Shown here piece by piece: positions 16,766 through 30,258 of a stretch of DNA of 64,000 nucleotides (position 1 is its first letter; every line of letters starts with the position of its first letter). Position numbers and translations under genes: made by a program. The stretch is from Planctomycetaceae bacterium (lineage in GTDB: Bacteria; Planctomycetota; UBA1135; GCA-002686595), in contig WYBT01000052.1 of assembly GCA_011525785.1 (NCBI GenBank), positions 1 to 64,000 of the forward strand. The letters run 5' to 3'. Below the pieces are notes generated by a model. It saw only the letters and a list, made by a program, of their open reading frames with translations, ran no database searches and was not told where the DNA came from.

Positions 16766-18313
16766 TCAGCGGCCGCCTAGTAACCGCTGAAGTCGCTCGG
16801 GTTGCAAGCGCAGTGCGAGCGTCTTGCCCCCCGAGAGCGTCACCAGGCCCGGCTTGGCGCCCTTGGGCTTGTGCACGTCTTTGCCGCGTGCGACGTGGAC
16901 GTTGGCGCGAGTCGCCCCGCGCAAGGGCGAGAAGTGCACCGCCAGGTGCGCCGCGTCCAGGAGTTCCTCCGCGTCGGGCTCGGCCTTGCCGGCCATGCGC
17001 AACACGACGTGACTTCCAGGAGCGTCGGCGGTGTGCAGCCACACGTCGTTGCCGCGGCAGATCCGGACGCTCAACTCGTCGTTGTCGCGCGCATTGCGCC
17101 CGACCAGGATCTCGCTTCCGCGCACGCCTCGGAACGAGTGGTAGGGCTTGCGCGGCGCCGGTGCTTCCTTGCGCTTGGGGGTCGACTGCGGGGCCTCGAG
17201 CAAGCCTTGCTCGACCCAGGCCGCCTCCAGCGCGCCCGTGTCGGCGTCCGGCGCGTTCAACTCCGACAGCGCGCGCTCCAGCTCTGCCGCACGCTGCTCA
17301 GCGAGTTCGATCTCTCTCGCCACCGACTCGGCCGAGCGGATCAGCTTCTTGTAGCGCTCGAAGTAGTGCTCGAGGTTCTCGTGCGGGCTGCGTCGAGGGT
17401 CGAGCTCGAGCGTGCGCGCGGCCCCGCTTTCGTCGAAGAAGTCGGGCAGCGTGACGCTGGATTGTCCGCGCGTCAGTTGCGCGAGGTGCGCCTTGAGCAA
17501 CTCGCCGTCGCGCCGCACTCGCTCCGCGTTGTCAACGGCCGCCGCGCGCTGCTTGAGTCCGCGCAGCAGCGACTGCGTGCGCTCCTGACGCCGCGCGAGT
17601 CGCTCGCGCAACTCCCGCACAGCGCGCTCGTGCGCGGCCTGCGCCACCGCGGGCCCCAGTCGTCGTTCGACGAGCCACGACAGCGGTGCGCGCGGATCTG
17701 GACGCGCGTTCGCGTCCGCCTGCGCCGCACCTTCGCACTCGTCGCCCAGCAGTTCGCGCAGGCTGACGTCTTCGTCCTCGCGCGCGCGGCCATCGGGCTC
17801 CTTCCACGGTTCGCCAAGGCGCAACCTCGCGGCTGCCTTGCTCCCGGGCGCCGGTGCGCTGAGCACGTCGAGCAAGCGCTCGTTTGGCCCCAGCAGCAGC
17901 AGGTTGGCGTGGCGGCCGGTGAGTTCGGCGAGGAGCACGCGCCGCTCGCCGCACGCGGAGTCTTCGAACTCGAACGCCACGATCCGATCGCGCGCCACCT
18001 GTGTCAGCTTGCGCAGCCGCGCGCCGACCAGATCCGCGCTCACCCGGCGGTAGAACGGGCCGACCGGTCCGTCGGGGTGGCTCTGGCGGGAGGTCTGCAG
18101 GTGCAGTCGCGGCGCGTCGGAGTCGGCCGAGATGCGAACCTTGGCGACCAGCTTGCCGTCGGTGTTCGGCAGGTCGCGCAGGTACAGCACCAAGTCGCGC
18201 GGCGGCAGCGCCAGCGCCTCGATCACCGTCGCGCCGGCGAGCAGCGGCGCGAGTTCTTCGACCAACTCCCGAACGTGGCGGGCGCCGAGCGTGGGAGGCG
18301 GCTTCATGGCCAT
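16766..18313 (-). CDS. NFACT-family protein, RqcH-like ribosome quality-control factor
   Basis: The 515-aa protein matches RqcH/Rqc2 architecture. An NFACT-N domain carries the conserved Asp-Arg pair in QVARDRIVAFEFED and TGRHANLLLLGPNERLLDVL. A central coiled-coil (LARRQERTQSLLRGL; REIELAEQRAAELERALSEL) follows, and the C-terminal NFACT-R/DUF814 domain shows YHSFRGVRGSEILVGRNARD, DVWLHTADAPGSHVVLRM and VHVARGKDVHKPKGAKPGLV. In other bacteria RqcH binds stalled 50S-peptidyl-tRNA and adds C-terminal Ala tails. The Asp-Arg pair needed for tRNA recruitment is present, so activity is plausible. Two starts six bases apart (18313, 18307) are equally possible. ndk lies 60 bp upstream. Confidence 0.9.
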   Translation of the reverse strand: MAMKPPPTLGARHVRELVEELAPLLAGATVIEALALPPRDLVLYLRDLPNTDGKLVAKVRISADSDAPRLHLQTSRQSHPDGPVGPFYRRVSADLVGARLRKLTQVARDRIVAFEFEDSACGERRVLLAELTGRHANLLLLGPNERLLDVLSAPAPGSKAAARLRLGEPWKEPDGRAREDEDVSLRELLGDECEGAAQADANARPDPRAPLSWLVERRLGPAVAQAAHERAVRELRERLARRQERTQSLLRGLKQRAAAVDNAERVRRDGELLKAHLAQLTRGQSSVTLPDFFDESGAARTLELDPRRSPHENLEHYFERYKKLIRSAESVAREIELAEQRAAELERALSELNAPDADTGALEAAWVEQGLLEAPQSTPKRKEAPAPRKPYHSFRGVRGSEILVGRNARDNDELSVRICRGNDVWLHTADAPGSHVVLRMAGKAEPDAEELLDAAHLAVHFSPLRGATRANVHVARGKDVHKPKGAKPGLVTLSGGKTLALRLQPERLQRLLGGR

Positions 18314-18373
18314 GGGGGGCAGAGCACGCGCCGCTGCGAGCGAAGTACAGCGGCGCGAGTGTTGGAGCTGGCG

Positions 18374-18850
18374 CTAGGCCAGTTCCTCGGCGACGTTGTA
18401 GATCCAGGGCGTCGCGACCGGCGACCAGTTGACGAGTTCGCGCGCGTCCCCGAAGAACAGCGCCAGCTCGCGTTGCGCCGACTCGGGGCTGTCCGAGCCG
18501 TGCACGAGGTTGCTCGAGAACGACATGCCCAGGTCGCCGCGGATGGTGCCCGGCGCGGCCTTGCGCGAGTTGGTGGCGCCCATCATGTTGCGCACGACCT
18601 CGATCGCGTCGACGCCCTCGAGCGCCAGCGCGACGACCGGGGCCGAGGTCATGTACTTGACCAAGCCCGGATAGAAGGGCTTGGACTTGTGCGGTTCGTA
18701 GTGCGCCTCGAACACACTGGGTTCGAACTGGCGCAGCTTGAGGCCGAGCAACTTGAGCCCCTTCGACTCGAAGCGCGAGAGGATGGCCCCGACCAGACCG
18801 CGTTGGACGGCGTCGGGCTTGAGGAGGACGAGGGTGCGTTGGACGGCCAT
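18374..18850 (-). CDS. ndk: Nucleoside diphosphate kinase
   Basis: The 158-aa enzyme exchanges gamma-phosphates between NTPs and NDPs. The N-terminal TLVLLKPDAVQRGLVGAIL, the middle EAHYEPHKSKPFYPGLVKYM and the catalytic His in NLVHGSDSPESAQRELALFF are diagnostic. Length is slightly above the usual 140-150 because of a short C-terminal extension (WSPVATPWIYNVAEELA). The ATG at 18850 is preceded by no strong ribosome site. It is probably first in a minus-strand unit with the NFACT gene, and divergent from the ATP synthase operon. Confidence 0.97.
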   Translation of the reverse strand: MAVQRTLVLLKPDAVQRGLVGAILSRFESKGLKLLGLKLRQFEPSVFEAHYEPHKSKPFYPGLVKYMTSAPVVALALEGVDAIEVVRNMMGATNSRKAAPGTIRGDLGMSFSSNLVHGSDSPESAQRELALFFGDARELVNWSPVATPWIYNVAEELA

Positions 18851-19197
18851 GGCGAATGTTGAAGGTGGTGGGTGGGGAGGCTGGCGCCGAAAAAATGGCC
18901 AAAGAGGATAGCGGCCCCGCCTCGCGCGTCCAAGGCGTGCGCGCCCTGGCCACGCAGTGCGCGCGCTCGGCGTTGCGGTAGCGCTCGGAAGTTGCGCCAG
19001 ACCGTTGACCGGCGCGCGTTCCTCACTACAGTCTTCGGCCCTGCAAGTCGTTTTGCAGGCGTTCACGCGCCTGGAAGACGATCGGCGGGTTCGAGAGTCT
19101 CGGCCGCGCATCCCACGCGCAGACGAGCCCCTCGCTCACGAGTTCTCCAGTCTCTCGACGCAGCGCGCGCCAGGCTCTGAACAGGGTCACGCTCGCC
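18851..19197. other. Divergent intergenic region between ndk and the ATP synthase operon
   Basis: I see no convincing gene in these 347 bases. A sigma-70-like promoter toward the atp genes sits at 19005-19032. The rest is high-GC DNA with no obvious RNA gene. Confidence 0.6.
19005..19032 (+). promoter_or_regulatory. Candidate sigma-70 promoter for the ATP synthase operon
   Basis: TTGACC at 19005-19010 (five of six matches to TTGACA) is separated by 16 bases from TACAGT at 19027-19032 (four of six matches to TATAAT). It lies about 165 bases before the first gene. This is a pattern match only. Confidence 0.4.
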
Positions 19198-19485
19198 ATG
19201 CAGGAACCGGACGCGAACGAAGAACGTGTGAACGCGCAAGCGCGAGCACGTTCGGACGGCCAGGCGGTCTACCTCAGGCACGCCGGCGCCGGTCTGCAGT
19301 TCGCGCTGACCTTCCTGGGACTGGGGCTCGTCGGCTGGTGGCTCGACGGTCGTCTGGGGAGCGAGCCGTGGCTGCTGATCTGCGGCATCGCCCTCGGCGC
19401 CGCGGGCGGGATGTACTCGCTCGCCGCACGCTTGGGAGCGTTGCCGGGTTCGAAGCGGCGCGACCCCTCGCAACCTCCGCGCTGA
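19198..19485 (+). CDS. AtpZ/AtpI-like small membrane protein
   Basis: The 95-aa protein has a polar N terminus, then two hydrophobic segments around residues 32-52 (LQFALTFLGLGLVGWWLDGR) and 58-78 (WLLICGIALGAAGGMYSLAA). The pattern of GWWLDGRLGSEP between the helices is typical of the AtpZ/AtpI accessory proteins encoded first in many atp operons, implicated in c-ring assembly or Mg2+ supply. It starts at ATG 19198 and precedes a second AtpI-like gene. Confidence 0.8.
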   Translation: MQEPDANEERVNAQARARSDGQAVYLRHAGAGLQFALTFLGLGLVGWWLDGRLGSEPWLLICGIALGAAGGMYSLAARLGALPGSKRRDPSQPPR

Positions 19486-19622
19486 GCTCCCGCGCTCGAG
19501 TCGAACCAGCGGCGCTGCACTGCCCGTGCACGCTCTCGAACGGCCGGACCGCGAAGTCATCGGAGCGGCCGCCACGCGCCGCTCCCCGCTAACCCTCCAC
19601 CGCCCGTAAGCCAACCGAAACC

Positions 19623-20036
19623 ATGCAACGCGCGTCCCACCGCCTGCACTACCTCGCTGCGCTCGCCGCGCTACCGGCCGCAGCGGCGGTGGCGTTGCAC
19701 CTGGGCGACGCGCGCGGCGCGGGAGTCGCGCTCGGGGCTGGACTGGCGGTCGCGATCTCGATCGCGGGCTGGGTCGCCGAGGCGCGCTCGCTGCGCTCCG
19801 CATCGCCGGGCGCCAACGCCGCGCTGACCGCGTTCGCCTTGACGTTCCTGGTCAAGCTCTTCGCTGTGGCCATCGGCGCCGTGTGTTTGCGCCTCAACGA
19901 GACGCTGGCCGCCGTCGCGGACTGGCGGGCCTACTTGCTCGGCTTCGCTGCGGCGGTGGCCTGGGTCCTGTTCGTTGGGTCCTTCCGGCGCTTCGGCGCC
20001 GCGCGCGCGCCGAAGGAGGCGCCTGCTTCGTGCTGA
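19623..20036 (+). CDS. AtpI-like ATP synthase accessory membrane protein
   Basis: The 137-aa protein has four hydrophobic helices: YLAALAALPAAAAVALHLG, VALGAGLAVAISIAGWVAEA, ALTAFALTFLVKLFAVAIGA and YLLGFAAAVAWVLFVGSF. No catalytic motif is present. Its position between the AtpZ-like gene and atpB suggests the AtpI role in c-ring assembly. Family assignment rests on topology and position. Its 3' end overlaps atpB by seven bases, and the atpB ribosome site lies inside it. Confidence 0.75.
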   Translation: MQRASHRLHYLAALAALPAAAAVALHLGDARGAGVALGAGLAVAISIAGWVAEARSLRSASPGANAALTAFALTFLVKLFAVAIGAVCLRLNETLAAVADWRAYLLGFAAAVAWVLFVGSFRRFGAARAPKEAPASC

Positions 20037-21007
20037 AGTACCTGCTCACCGCGCGCTTCGCGCTGATCCTCGCCGTGGTCGTCGCCGCCTGCTGGGCCTC
20101 GTACCACTTCGGAGTGCACCACGCCGAAGCGGACTCCACGTTCCAGGCCAAGCCCGCCGAAGTGTTCGGCGCGCTGTTTGGCCACCTCTCGCCAGCTCCC
20201 TTCGCGCACGATGCGCACGCGGCGTCCCACGCCGGCCCGCTGCACTACATCGGCGTTCCCGCTGCTTGGTTGCCCTCGGTGTTCACGACCGTCGACGGCG
20301 TGGACGTCGACATGCTGGTGCTCACCAACCTCCAGCTGTTCCAGATCGCCGCGGTGCTCGTGACGCTGATCGCGTTCAGCGGCGTGGCGAGCTACCTGCG
20401 CTCGGGCAACGGAGATGTGTGGAGCCGCATGGGCGCGGGCTTCGCGCGCTACATCCGCGACGAGATGGTGATCCCCGTGATGGGCAAGGAGCACGGCTCG
20501 CACTTCCTGCCGTACTTCCTGTGCGTGTTCTTCTTCGTGTTCTTCCAGAACGCGCTGGGACTGCTGCCGCACGGCGCCACCGCCACTGCCAGCATCGCCG
20601 TCACCGGCGCGATGGCGGGCACCACCTTCGCGGCGATGATCGGATGCGGGATGGCCGTGCAAGGGCCGATCGCCTTCTGGAAGAACCTCGTGCCGCACGT
20701 GCCGATGCCCTTGTGGCCGCTGATGTTCGTGGTTGAGCTCGTCGGCCTGATAGTCAAGCCCGTCGCGCTCACGATTCGTCTGTTTGCCAACATGACCGCC
20801 GGTCACTTGATCGTGCTGTCGTGCATGGGCCTGATCATGTTCTTCGGCCAGTCGCAGGCCGCGGTGGGCTTCGGCTCGGCGCCGCTGGCCGTGGGCTTCG
20901 GCGTCTTCATCATGATCATCGAGACCTTCGTCGCCCTGCTGCAGGCCTACATCTTCACCACGCTCTCGATCATCTTCGTCGGGGCCGCGATCCACCCGGA
21001 GCACTGA
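20030..21007 (+). CDS. atpB: F1Fo ATP synthase subunit a
   Basis: Subunit a forms the proton half-channels beside the c-ring. The 325-aa protein has multiple membrane helices and the essential Arg in KPVALTIRLFANMTAGHL (R in helix 4-5), with VALLQAYIFTTLSIIFVGAA at the end. The start is GTG at 20030, supported by AAGGAGG at 20013-20019 about 10 bases upstream, inside the preceding gene. An N-terminal extension with a His/Ala-rich loop (HDAHAASHAGPLHYIG) makes it longer than the E. coli protein. Confidence 0.95.
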   Translation: MLKYLLTARFALILAVVVAACWASYHFGVHHAEADSTFQAKPAEVFGALFGHLSPAPFAHDAHAASHAGPLHYIGVPAAWLPSVFTTVDGVDVDMLVLTNLQLFQIAAVLVTLIAFSGVASYLRSGNGDVWSRMGAGFARYIRDEMVIPVMGKEHGSHFLPYFLCVFFFVFFQNALGLLPHGATATASIAVTGAMAGTTFAAMIGCGMAVQGPIAFWKNLVPHVPMPLWPLMFVVELVGLIVKPVALTIRLFANMTAGHLIVLSCMGLIMFFGQSQAAVGFGSAPLAVGFGVFIMIIETFVALLQAYIFTTLSIIFVGAAIHPEH

Positions 21008-21160
21008 ACTCTCCCGGCGCTCGGCGCCCCTTGAATCGACCTGGATCGAAGGCGCGCGCGCCAACGGCCCAGGACACTTCGAACCGTCCTCCAACTCTCT
21101 TAAGTCAACCCCCAACCCCACGGCCTCACTGCAGGCCAACCAAGCGGAGACTTGATTTCC

Positions 21161-21427
21161 ATGCTGAATCCCTCGGATGCCATCCTCGCCGTCCAAGAAA
21201 CCGGCAACCTCGCGTGGGCCTACTTCGGCGCCGCCATCGGCGCGGGCGTGACCGCCATCGGCGCGGGCCTGGGCATCAGCAAGATCGGCTCGTCGGCCAA
21301 CGACGGCATCGCGCGTCAGCCCGAGGCTGCCAACGACATCAAGGGCGGCTCGCTGATCCTCGCCGCCTTCATCGAAGGCGTTTCGCTGTTCGCGGTCGTC
21401 GTGGCGCTGCTGATCGCGCTGAAGTGA
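21161..21427 (+). CDS. atpE: F1Fo ATP synthase subunit c
   Basis: The 88-aa proteolipid makes the rotor ring. Helix 1 (WAYFGAAIGAGVTAIGAGLG) carries the Gly-rich packing motif. The loop is IARQPEAANDIKGG, and helix 2 (ILAAFIEGVSLFAVVVALLI) carries the ion-binding Glu. The position filled by Gln in Na+-binding c subunits is Ile here, so proton coupling is more likely. The ATG at 21161 is preferred over a TTG at 21152. A small GC hairpin near 21016-21028 lies between atpB and atpE. Confidence 0.95.
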   Translation: MLNPSDAILAVQETGNLAWAYFGAAIGAGVTAIGAGLGISKIGSSANDGIARQPEAANDIKGGSLILAAFIEGVSLFAVVVALLIALK

Positions 21428-21523
21428 ATCCAGTTGGGGCGGCTCGCGCGCGGTGAGCGCGCTCTGGGTCGCCCTGCAGCCGTCGCTCTCCACTCGCCCG
21501 TTCAGACTCCGCGGAGATCCTTC

Positions 21524-22078
21524 ATGGACCTGGGAATCGCGTTGCTCGTCTCGGCGCCCGTCGCCGAAGGCGGTGGGTTGAACCCGTTCAATCCCACCGG
21601 CTTCGGCGGCATCCTCTGGACTTGGGTCATCTTCCTGGTCGGCCTGCCGCTGATGTGGAAGGTGGTCATGGGCCCGATCACGCACGCCCTCGAGGCGCGC
21701 GACGAGCAGGCCGCTCAAGCCATCAAGGCCGCGGAGAAGGCGCGCGAGGAAACCGCGCGCGCCAAGGCCGAGGTCGAGGGCAAGGTGGCCGAGGCCCGCG
21801 CGGAGTCGGCGCGCATGATCGCCGAGGCGCGCGAGCGCGCTTCTGCGGTCGAGAAGCAGATCGTCGACGAGGCCAACCTCAAGGCGCTGCGCGCCTCGGA
21901 GGCGGCCCAGGCGGCGATCGCTGCGGAGCGCGACAAGGCCATCGCAGCCATTCGCGACGAGGTGGTCGACCTGTCGATGCGTGGCGCGCGAGCGGTGCTC
22001 GACCGCAACGTCGGCGGCGATGACGACCGCCGTCTGGTGTCCGACATGGTCGGCAAGCTCAAGGCGGTCTCGCGGTGA
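21524..22078 (+). CDS. atpF: F1Fo ATP synthase subunit b
   Basis: The 184-aa peripheral-stalk subunit has one N-terminal membrane helix (GILWTWVIFLVGLPLMWKVV, about residues 28-48), then a long charged helix (AIKAAEKAREETARAKAEVE, AESARMIAEARERASAVEKQ) that dimerizes and binds delta. The ATG at 21524 is chosen so that the membrane segment is close to the N terminus. The stop overlaps the atpH start as GTGA. Confidence 0.93.
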   Translation: MDLGIALLVSAPVAEGGGLNPFNPTGFGGILWTWVIFLVGLPLMWKVVMGPITHALEARDEQAAQAIKAAEKAREETARAKAEVEGKVAEARAESARMIAEARERASAVEKQIVDEANLKALRASEAAQAAIAAERDKAIAAIRDEVVDLSMRGARAVLDRNVGGDDDRRLVSDMVGKLKAVSR

Positions 22079-22614
22079 GTGGTTCCAACGTCGTCGCCAC
22101 GCGCTACGCCACGGCGCTGTTCGAACTCGCCCGCGACAAGGGCTTGGTCGATGCGGTGAACGCCGACGTGGAATCGATCGCCGCGCAGCTCCAGGCTGGC
22201 GCCCTGCGCGAGTTGTTCGACCAGCGCTCCTCGCCGGAGCGCAAGCAGGCGCTGGTCGAGGTCCTGGTGTCCAAGTTCAACAAGCTCAGCGCCAACCTCG
22301 TCCGGCTGCTGTCGACTCGACGACGCCTCGATGTGTTGCGCGGCCTGCCCGCCGCCTTTCGACGCTGCGTGCTCACAGAGCGCGGTCAGGTCGAAGGCGT
22401 GGTCGAGTCCGCGCGTCCCATCGCCGGCGGCGAACTCGCGGAGATCGCCGTCGCGGTAGGGTCGGTGCTGGGCAAGCAGGTGCTGCTCACCTCGCGGGTC
22501 AACCCCGAGTTGATCGCCGGCGTGCGCGTGTTCGTCGACAACCGCCTGATCGACCAGTCGGCCGCGGGTCGCCTCGAGAGCCTGCGCCGCAAGCTCTCCC
22601 TCGCGCGCCTCTAG
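22075..22614 (+). CDS. atpH: F1Fo ATP synthase subunit delta
   Basis: The 179-aa stalk subunit links subunit b to the top of the alpha/beta hexamer. Family signatures are the N-terminal VATRYATALFELARDKGLVD and the C-terminal LGKQVLLTSRVNPELIAGVR plus VFVDNRLIDQSAAGRLESLR. It starts at GTG 22075, overlapping the atpF stop, and is followed by a 111-bp gap before atpA with CT-rich sequence and no clear gene. Confidence 0.93.
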   Translation: MSGSNVVATRYATALFELARDKGLVDAVNADVESIAAQLQAGALRELFDQRSSPERKQALVEVLVSKFNKLSANLVRLLSTRRRLDVLRGLPAAFRRCVLTERGQVEGVVESARPIAGGELAEIAVAVGSVLGKQVLLTSRVNPELIAGVRVFVDNRLIDQSAAGRLESLRRKLSLARL

Positions 22615-22725
22615 CCCCGTTCTGCGCTCCTCCGTCGTCTCGCCTCCTCCCCCTCGCGTTCTCTCCTCGCGTTCACGCCTCGGGCCGCGTCCGGCCCGGC
22701 GAACTCCCCCCGAAGAAGTCAAAAC

Positions 22726-24294
<1,569 letters not shown>

Positions 24295-24298
24295 TTCG

Positions 24299-25171
24299 AT
24301 GGCCTCCCTTCGCGACCTGCGCTCACGGATCAAGTCCGTGGGCAACATCAAGCAGATCACACGCGCCATGGAGATGGTCGCGACGACCAAGCTCCGTCGC
24401 TTCCAGGATCGCGCGGTCGCTTCTCGTCCCTACGCGCAGGAGATTGCGCACCTGCTCGGCCGCTTGAGCGCGGCGATGGGGGACAAGCTCGCCGGCGACC
24501 CGATCTTCCGACCCGGCCCGGGCAAGGCTGTCGGCCTGCTGGTGATCGGCTCCGACCGCGGCCTGTGCGGCGCGTACAACTCGCAGCTCTTCATGGCGCT
24601 GGAGCGCTGGATCGCCGCCAACCCGGGCGTGGACCTGCGCTGCTTCGTGTACGGAAAGCGCGCCTATCAGTACCTGCAGAAGCGCGGGCTCAAGATCGAG
24701 CGCTACTTCGCCGAGCCGCCGCTCGAGAAGCTCGACTATCGCCTGGCGAAGTTCACCGCCAAGACGCTGACCGAGGCCTTCACCTCTGGCGAGTACCGCG
24801 AGGTCAAGATCCTCTACACCGCCTTCGAGTCGATGGCCAAGTACGTGCCGAGCACGGTGGGCTTCCTCCCCGTGCAGTCGGACGCCGCGCAGGCCTCTCA
24901 AGGCGCCAGCGACGTGATCCTCGAACCGAACGTCGAGGCGCTGCTCGGCAAGCTCGTGCCGCGCTACCTCGAAACGCGCATCTACAACGCGATGCTCGAG
25001 GCCATCACCTCCGAGTACGCCAGTCGCCGCATGGCGATGAAGAACGCTACGGACGCCGCTACGGACATGCAGGGCATGCTCAAGGGCATCTACAACCGCA
25101 AGCGTCAAGAAGGCATCACCAAGGAACTGCTCGACATCGTCGGCGGCGCCGAAGCCGTGCGCGGCAAGTAG
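24299..25171 (+). CDS. atpG: F1Fo ATP synthase subunit gamma
   Basis: The 290-aa central rotor shaft has an N-terminal helix (RDLRSRIKSVGNIKQITRAM, EMVATTKLRRFQDRAVASRP) and a C-terminal helix (EYASRRMAMKNATDAATDMQ) that form the coiled coil turning inside alpha3beta3. The Rossmann-like core includes LLVIGSDRGLCGAYNSQLFM. The ATG at 24299 follows the atpA stop by four bases. Confidence 0.95.
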   Translation: MASLRDLRSRIKSVGNIKQITRAMEMVATTKLRRFQDRAVASRPYAQEIAHLLGRLSAAMGDKLAGDPIFRPGPGKAVGLLVIGSDRGLCGAYNSQLFMALERWIAANPGVDLRCFVYGKRAYQYLQKRGLKIERYFAEPPLEKLDYRLAKFTAKTLTEAFTSGEYREVKILYTAFESMAKYVPSTVGFLPVQSDAAQASQGASDVILEPNVEALLGKLVPRYLETRIYNAMLEAITSEYASRRMAMKNATDAATDMQGMLKGIYNRKRQEGITKELLDIVGGAEAVRGK

Positions 25172-25242
25172 TCGAACCTCCCGCGCCGTCCCGCGCGCCG
25201 TCCTTCGCGGCGAGCCACCAGAACACTCATCGGATCCTCCTC

Positions 25243-26691
<1,449 letters not shown>

Positions 26692-26704
26692 AGGCGAGAG
26701 CGCG

Positions 26705-27139
26705 ATGGCCAACCAACTCACGCTGCGCGTCATCACGCCCGACCGAATCGTGCTCGACACCCAAGCGAGCTCGGTGCGGATCCCCGGCGTCGACGGCTCG
26801 ATCGGCATCCTGCCGCGCCACGCGCACATGGTCGCGGCCATCGACGTCGGCCCCCTGCGCTACGTCGAGAACGGGCAGGAGAAGGCGCTGTTCGTCTCCG
26901 AGGGCTTTGCCGAGGTCAAGAACAACACGCTGCGCGTGGTGTGCGAGGCCGGCGAGTTGCCCGAGGAGATCGACGAGGCGCGCGCCAAGGAGTCCGAGAA
27001 GCGCGCGCGCGAACGTCTGGCGGGCAAGAAGGCCGCCGGCGAGCCGGTCGATCTGTTGCGCGCCGAACTCGCGCTGCGGCGGGCGCTGATGCGCCAGCAA
27101 GTGACCAGCGGCTACGGACGCCAGCGCGTCCGCAGCTGA
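26705..27139 (+). CDS. atpC: F1Fo ATP synthase subunit epsilon
   Basis: The 144-aa protein has the N-terminal beta-sandwich (LRVITPDRIVLDTQASSVRI, GVDGSIGILPRHAHMVAAID) that binds gamma and the c-ring, and a C-terminal helical hairpin (EEIDEARAKESEKRARERL) that can inhibit ATP hydrolysis. It is the last atp gene. Two GC-rich palindromes at about 27156-27172 and 27183-27197 follow it, without T-tracts. Confidence 0.93.
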   Translation: MANQLTLRVITPDRIVLDTQASSVRIPGVDGSIGILPRHAHMVAAIDVGPLRYVENGQEKALFVSEGFAEVKNNTLRVVCEAGELPEEIDEARAKESEKRARERLAGKKAAGEPVDLLRAELALRRALMRQQVTSGYGRQRVRS

Positions 27140-27281
27140 CCCGAGGCCTCCAGATTCGCGCGGAACGCGCGAGACCCAACGCCGCGCGCAACGCGCGACG
27201 TGACCCGGACGCGAGCGACCCGTAGCGCTGCGCGGTCCCGAAACTCCATTGGTTGACCGGCAGCGGCCGGAGCAGCGATCC

Positions 27282-29063
<1,782 letters not shown>

Positions 29064-29293
29064 TTCAGCGCGGAACGCGGCCCGGGCGTGCGTGCGCCTA
29101 GCGCGCCGAGCCGCGCGAGCCTATCCTTTCGGTCCGGTGGGCTCAGGAGCCGCCGCGCGCGTCGCGGCGATTTCCGGCCATCCAACGGCGCAGCCGTTCC
29201 GTCGCTCGTTCGGTGTCGCTTCGCGCGTCGCGCACGCGTCGCAGCGCTCCGTCCTCCGCTCTAGCACCCTCGCCTCTGTGGCCCAGGAGTTTC

Positions 29294-29800
29294 GTGTCCG
29301 CACGCTCATTCCGCGTCAACCGCCAAATCCGCGTCCCTGAAGTCCGCCTGATCGACGACAAGGGCGAGCAGGTCGGCGTGGTCTCCATCGAAGAGGCGCG
29401 TCGGCGCGCGGATTCGGTGGGTCTCGATCTGGTCGAGGTCTCGCCCACCGCGCAGCCGCCGGTGTGCCGCATCCTCGACTTCGGCAAGTTCAAATACGAG
29501 CAGCGCAAGAAGGAGAAGGGCGGCCAGAAGGGCCACGCTTCGGGGCTCAAGGAATTGCGCGTGCGCCCGATGATCGACAAGCACGACCTGGAGTACCGCA
29601 TCAAGCAGGGCCGCGAGTTCCTCGTGGAGGGGCACAAGGTGCAGGTCGTATGCGTGTTCCGCGGCCGCCAGATGGACCACCCTGAGCACGGCCACCGCGT
29701 CATGGCGACGGTCGCCGAGACCCTGGGCGACATCAGCAAGATCGAGGCGCCGCCCAAGTTGCTCGGCCGGCGCATGACGATGCTGCTGGCGCACAAGTAG
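29294..29800 (+). CDS. infC: Translation initiation factor IF-3
   Basis: IF-3 binds 30S, checks start codons and prevents premature 50S joining. The sequence begins at the conserved FRVNRQIRVPEVRLIDDKGE and includes the linker FGKFKYEQRKKEKGG and the C domain (LKELRVRPMIDKHDLEYRIK, VVCVFRGRQMDHPEHGHRVM). I chose the GTG at 29294, preceded by AGGAG at 29285-29289, giving 168 aa. The longer frame back to 29213 adds Arg/Ser-rich residues unlike IF-3. Many bacteria use a rare start codon for infC as autoregulation; GTG here is less extreme. Confidence 0.95.
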   Translation: MSARSFRVNRQIRVPEVRLIDDKGEQVGVVSIEEARRRADSVGLDLVEVSPTAQPPVCRILDFGKFKYEQRKKEKGGQKGHASGLKELRVRPMIDKHDLEYRIKQGREFLVEGHKVQVVCVFRGRQMDHPEHGHRVMATVAETLGDISKIEAPPKLLGRRMTMLLAHK

Positions 29801-30016
29801 CCGCCCCGAACCGACGGCCTCCGCGGCGACCCTGGTGTCTCTTCGGCGGCGCTGCGCACCGGCCGTGCGCGGGCAGAGTGCGTCGGGTCCCGGCCCGCTC
29901 GAGCCGGAATTGAGGCGCACTCTTGCTCCTGGGCGATCCTCCGCTAACCTACTCGGCCCCCAAAATCCTCCGCAGGACCGCGCCTTTCGCGCCGGTCCGC
30001 ATCAGGGTCGTCACTC

Positions 30017-30211
30017 ATGCCCAAGCAGAAGTCCAAAGGCGCCGTCAAGAAGCGCTTCCGCATCTCCAAGAACGGCAAGGCCGTCTGCAGCCACCCCGAC
30101 CGCGGTCACGGCCACGCGCCGTTCAACGGCAAGACCGGTCGTCGCTTGCGCCGCCGCATGGTGCTCAACGACACCTGGTCGGAGCTGATCCGCAACATGG
30201 TCGGCAAGTAG
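30017..30211 (+). CDS. rpmI: 50S ribosomal protein L35
   Basis: The 64-aa basic protein starts MPKQKSKGAVKKRFRISKNG and contains HAPFNGKTGRRLRRRMVLND, matching bL35 in sequence and length. It sits between infC and rplT, the standard infC-rpmI-rplT order. The 216-bp gap from infC could hold leader RNA, although I could not identify an L20-binding structure. Confidence 0.95.
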   Translation: MPKQKSKGAVKKRFRISKNGKAVCSHPDRGHGHAPFNGKTGRRLRRRMVLNDTWSELIRNMVGK

Positions 30212-30258
30212 CGCTCGCCGCCCCAGAACAAGTCCAAGTCACCGCGAAGGATTGATCG

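Noticed and set aside
21161..21427. Sodium-coupled c-ring
   Set aside because: The Gln of the Na+ motif is replaced by Ile; the helix-2 Glu alone fits proton coupling.
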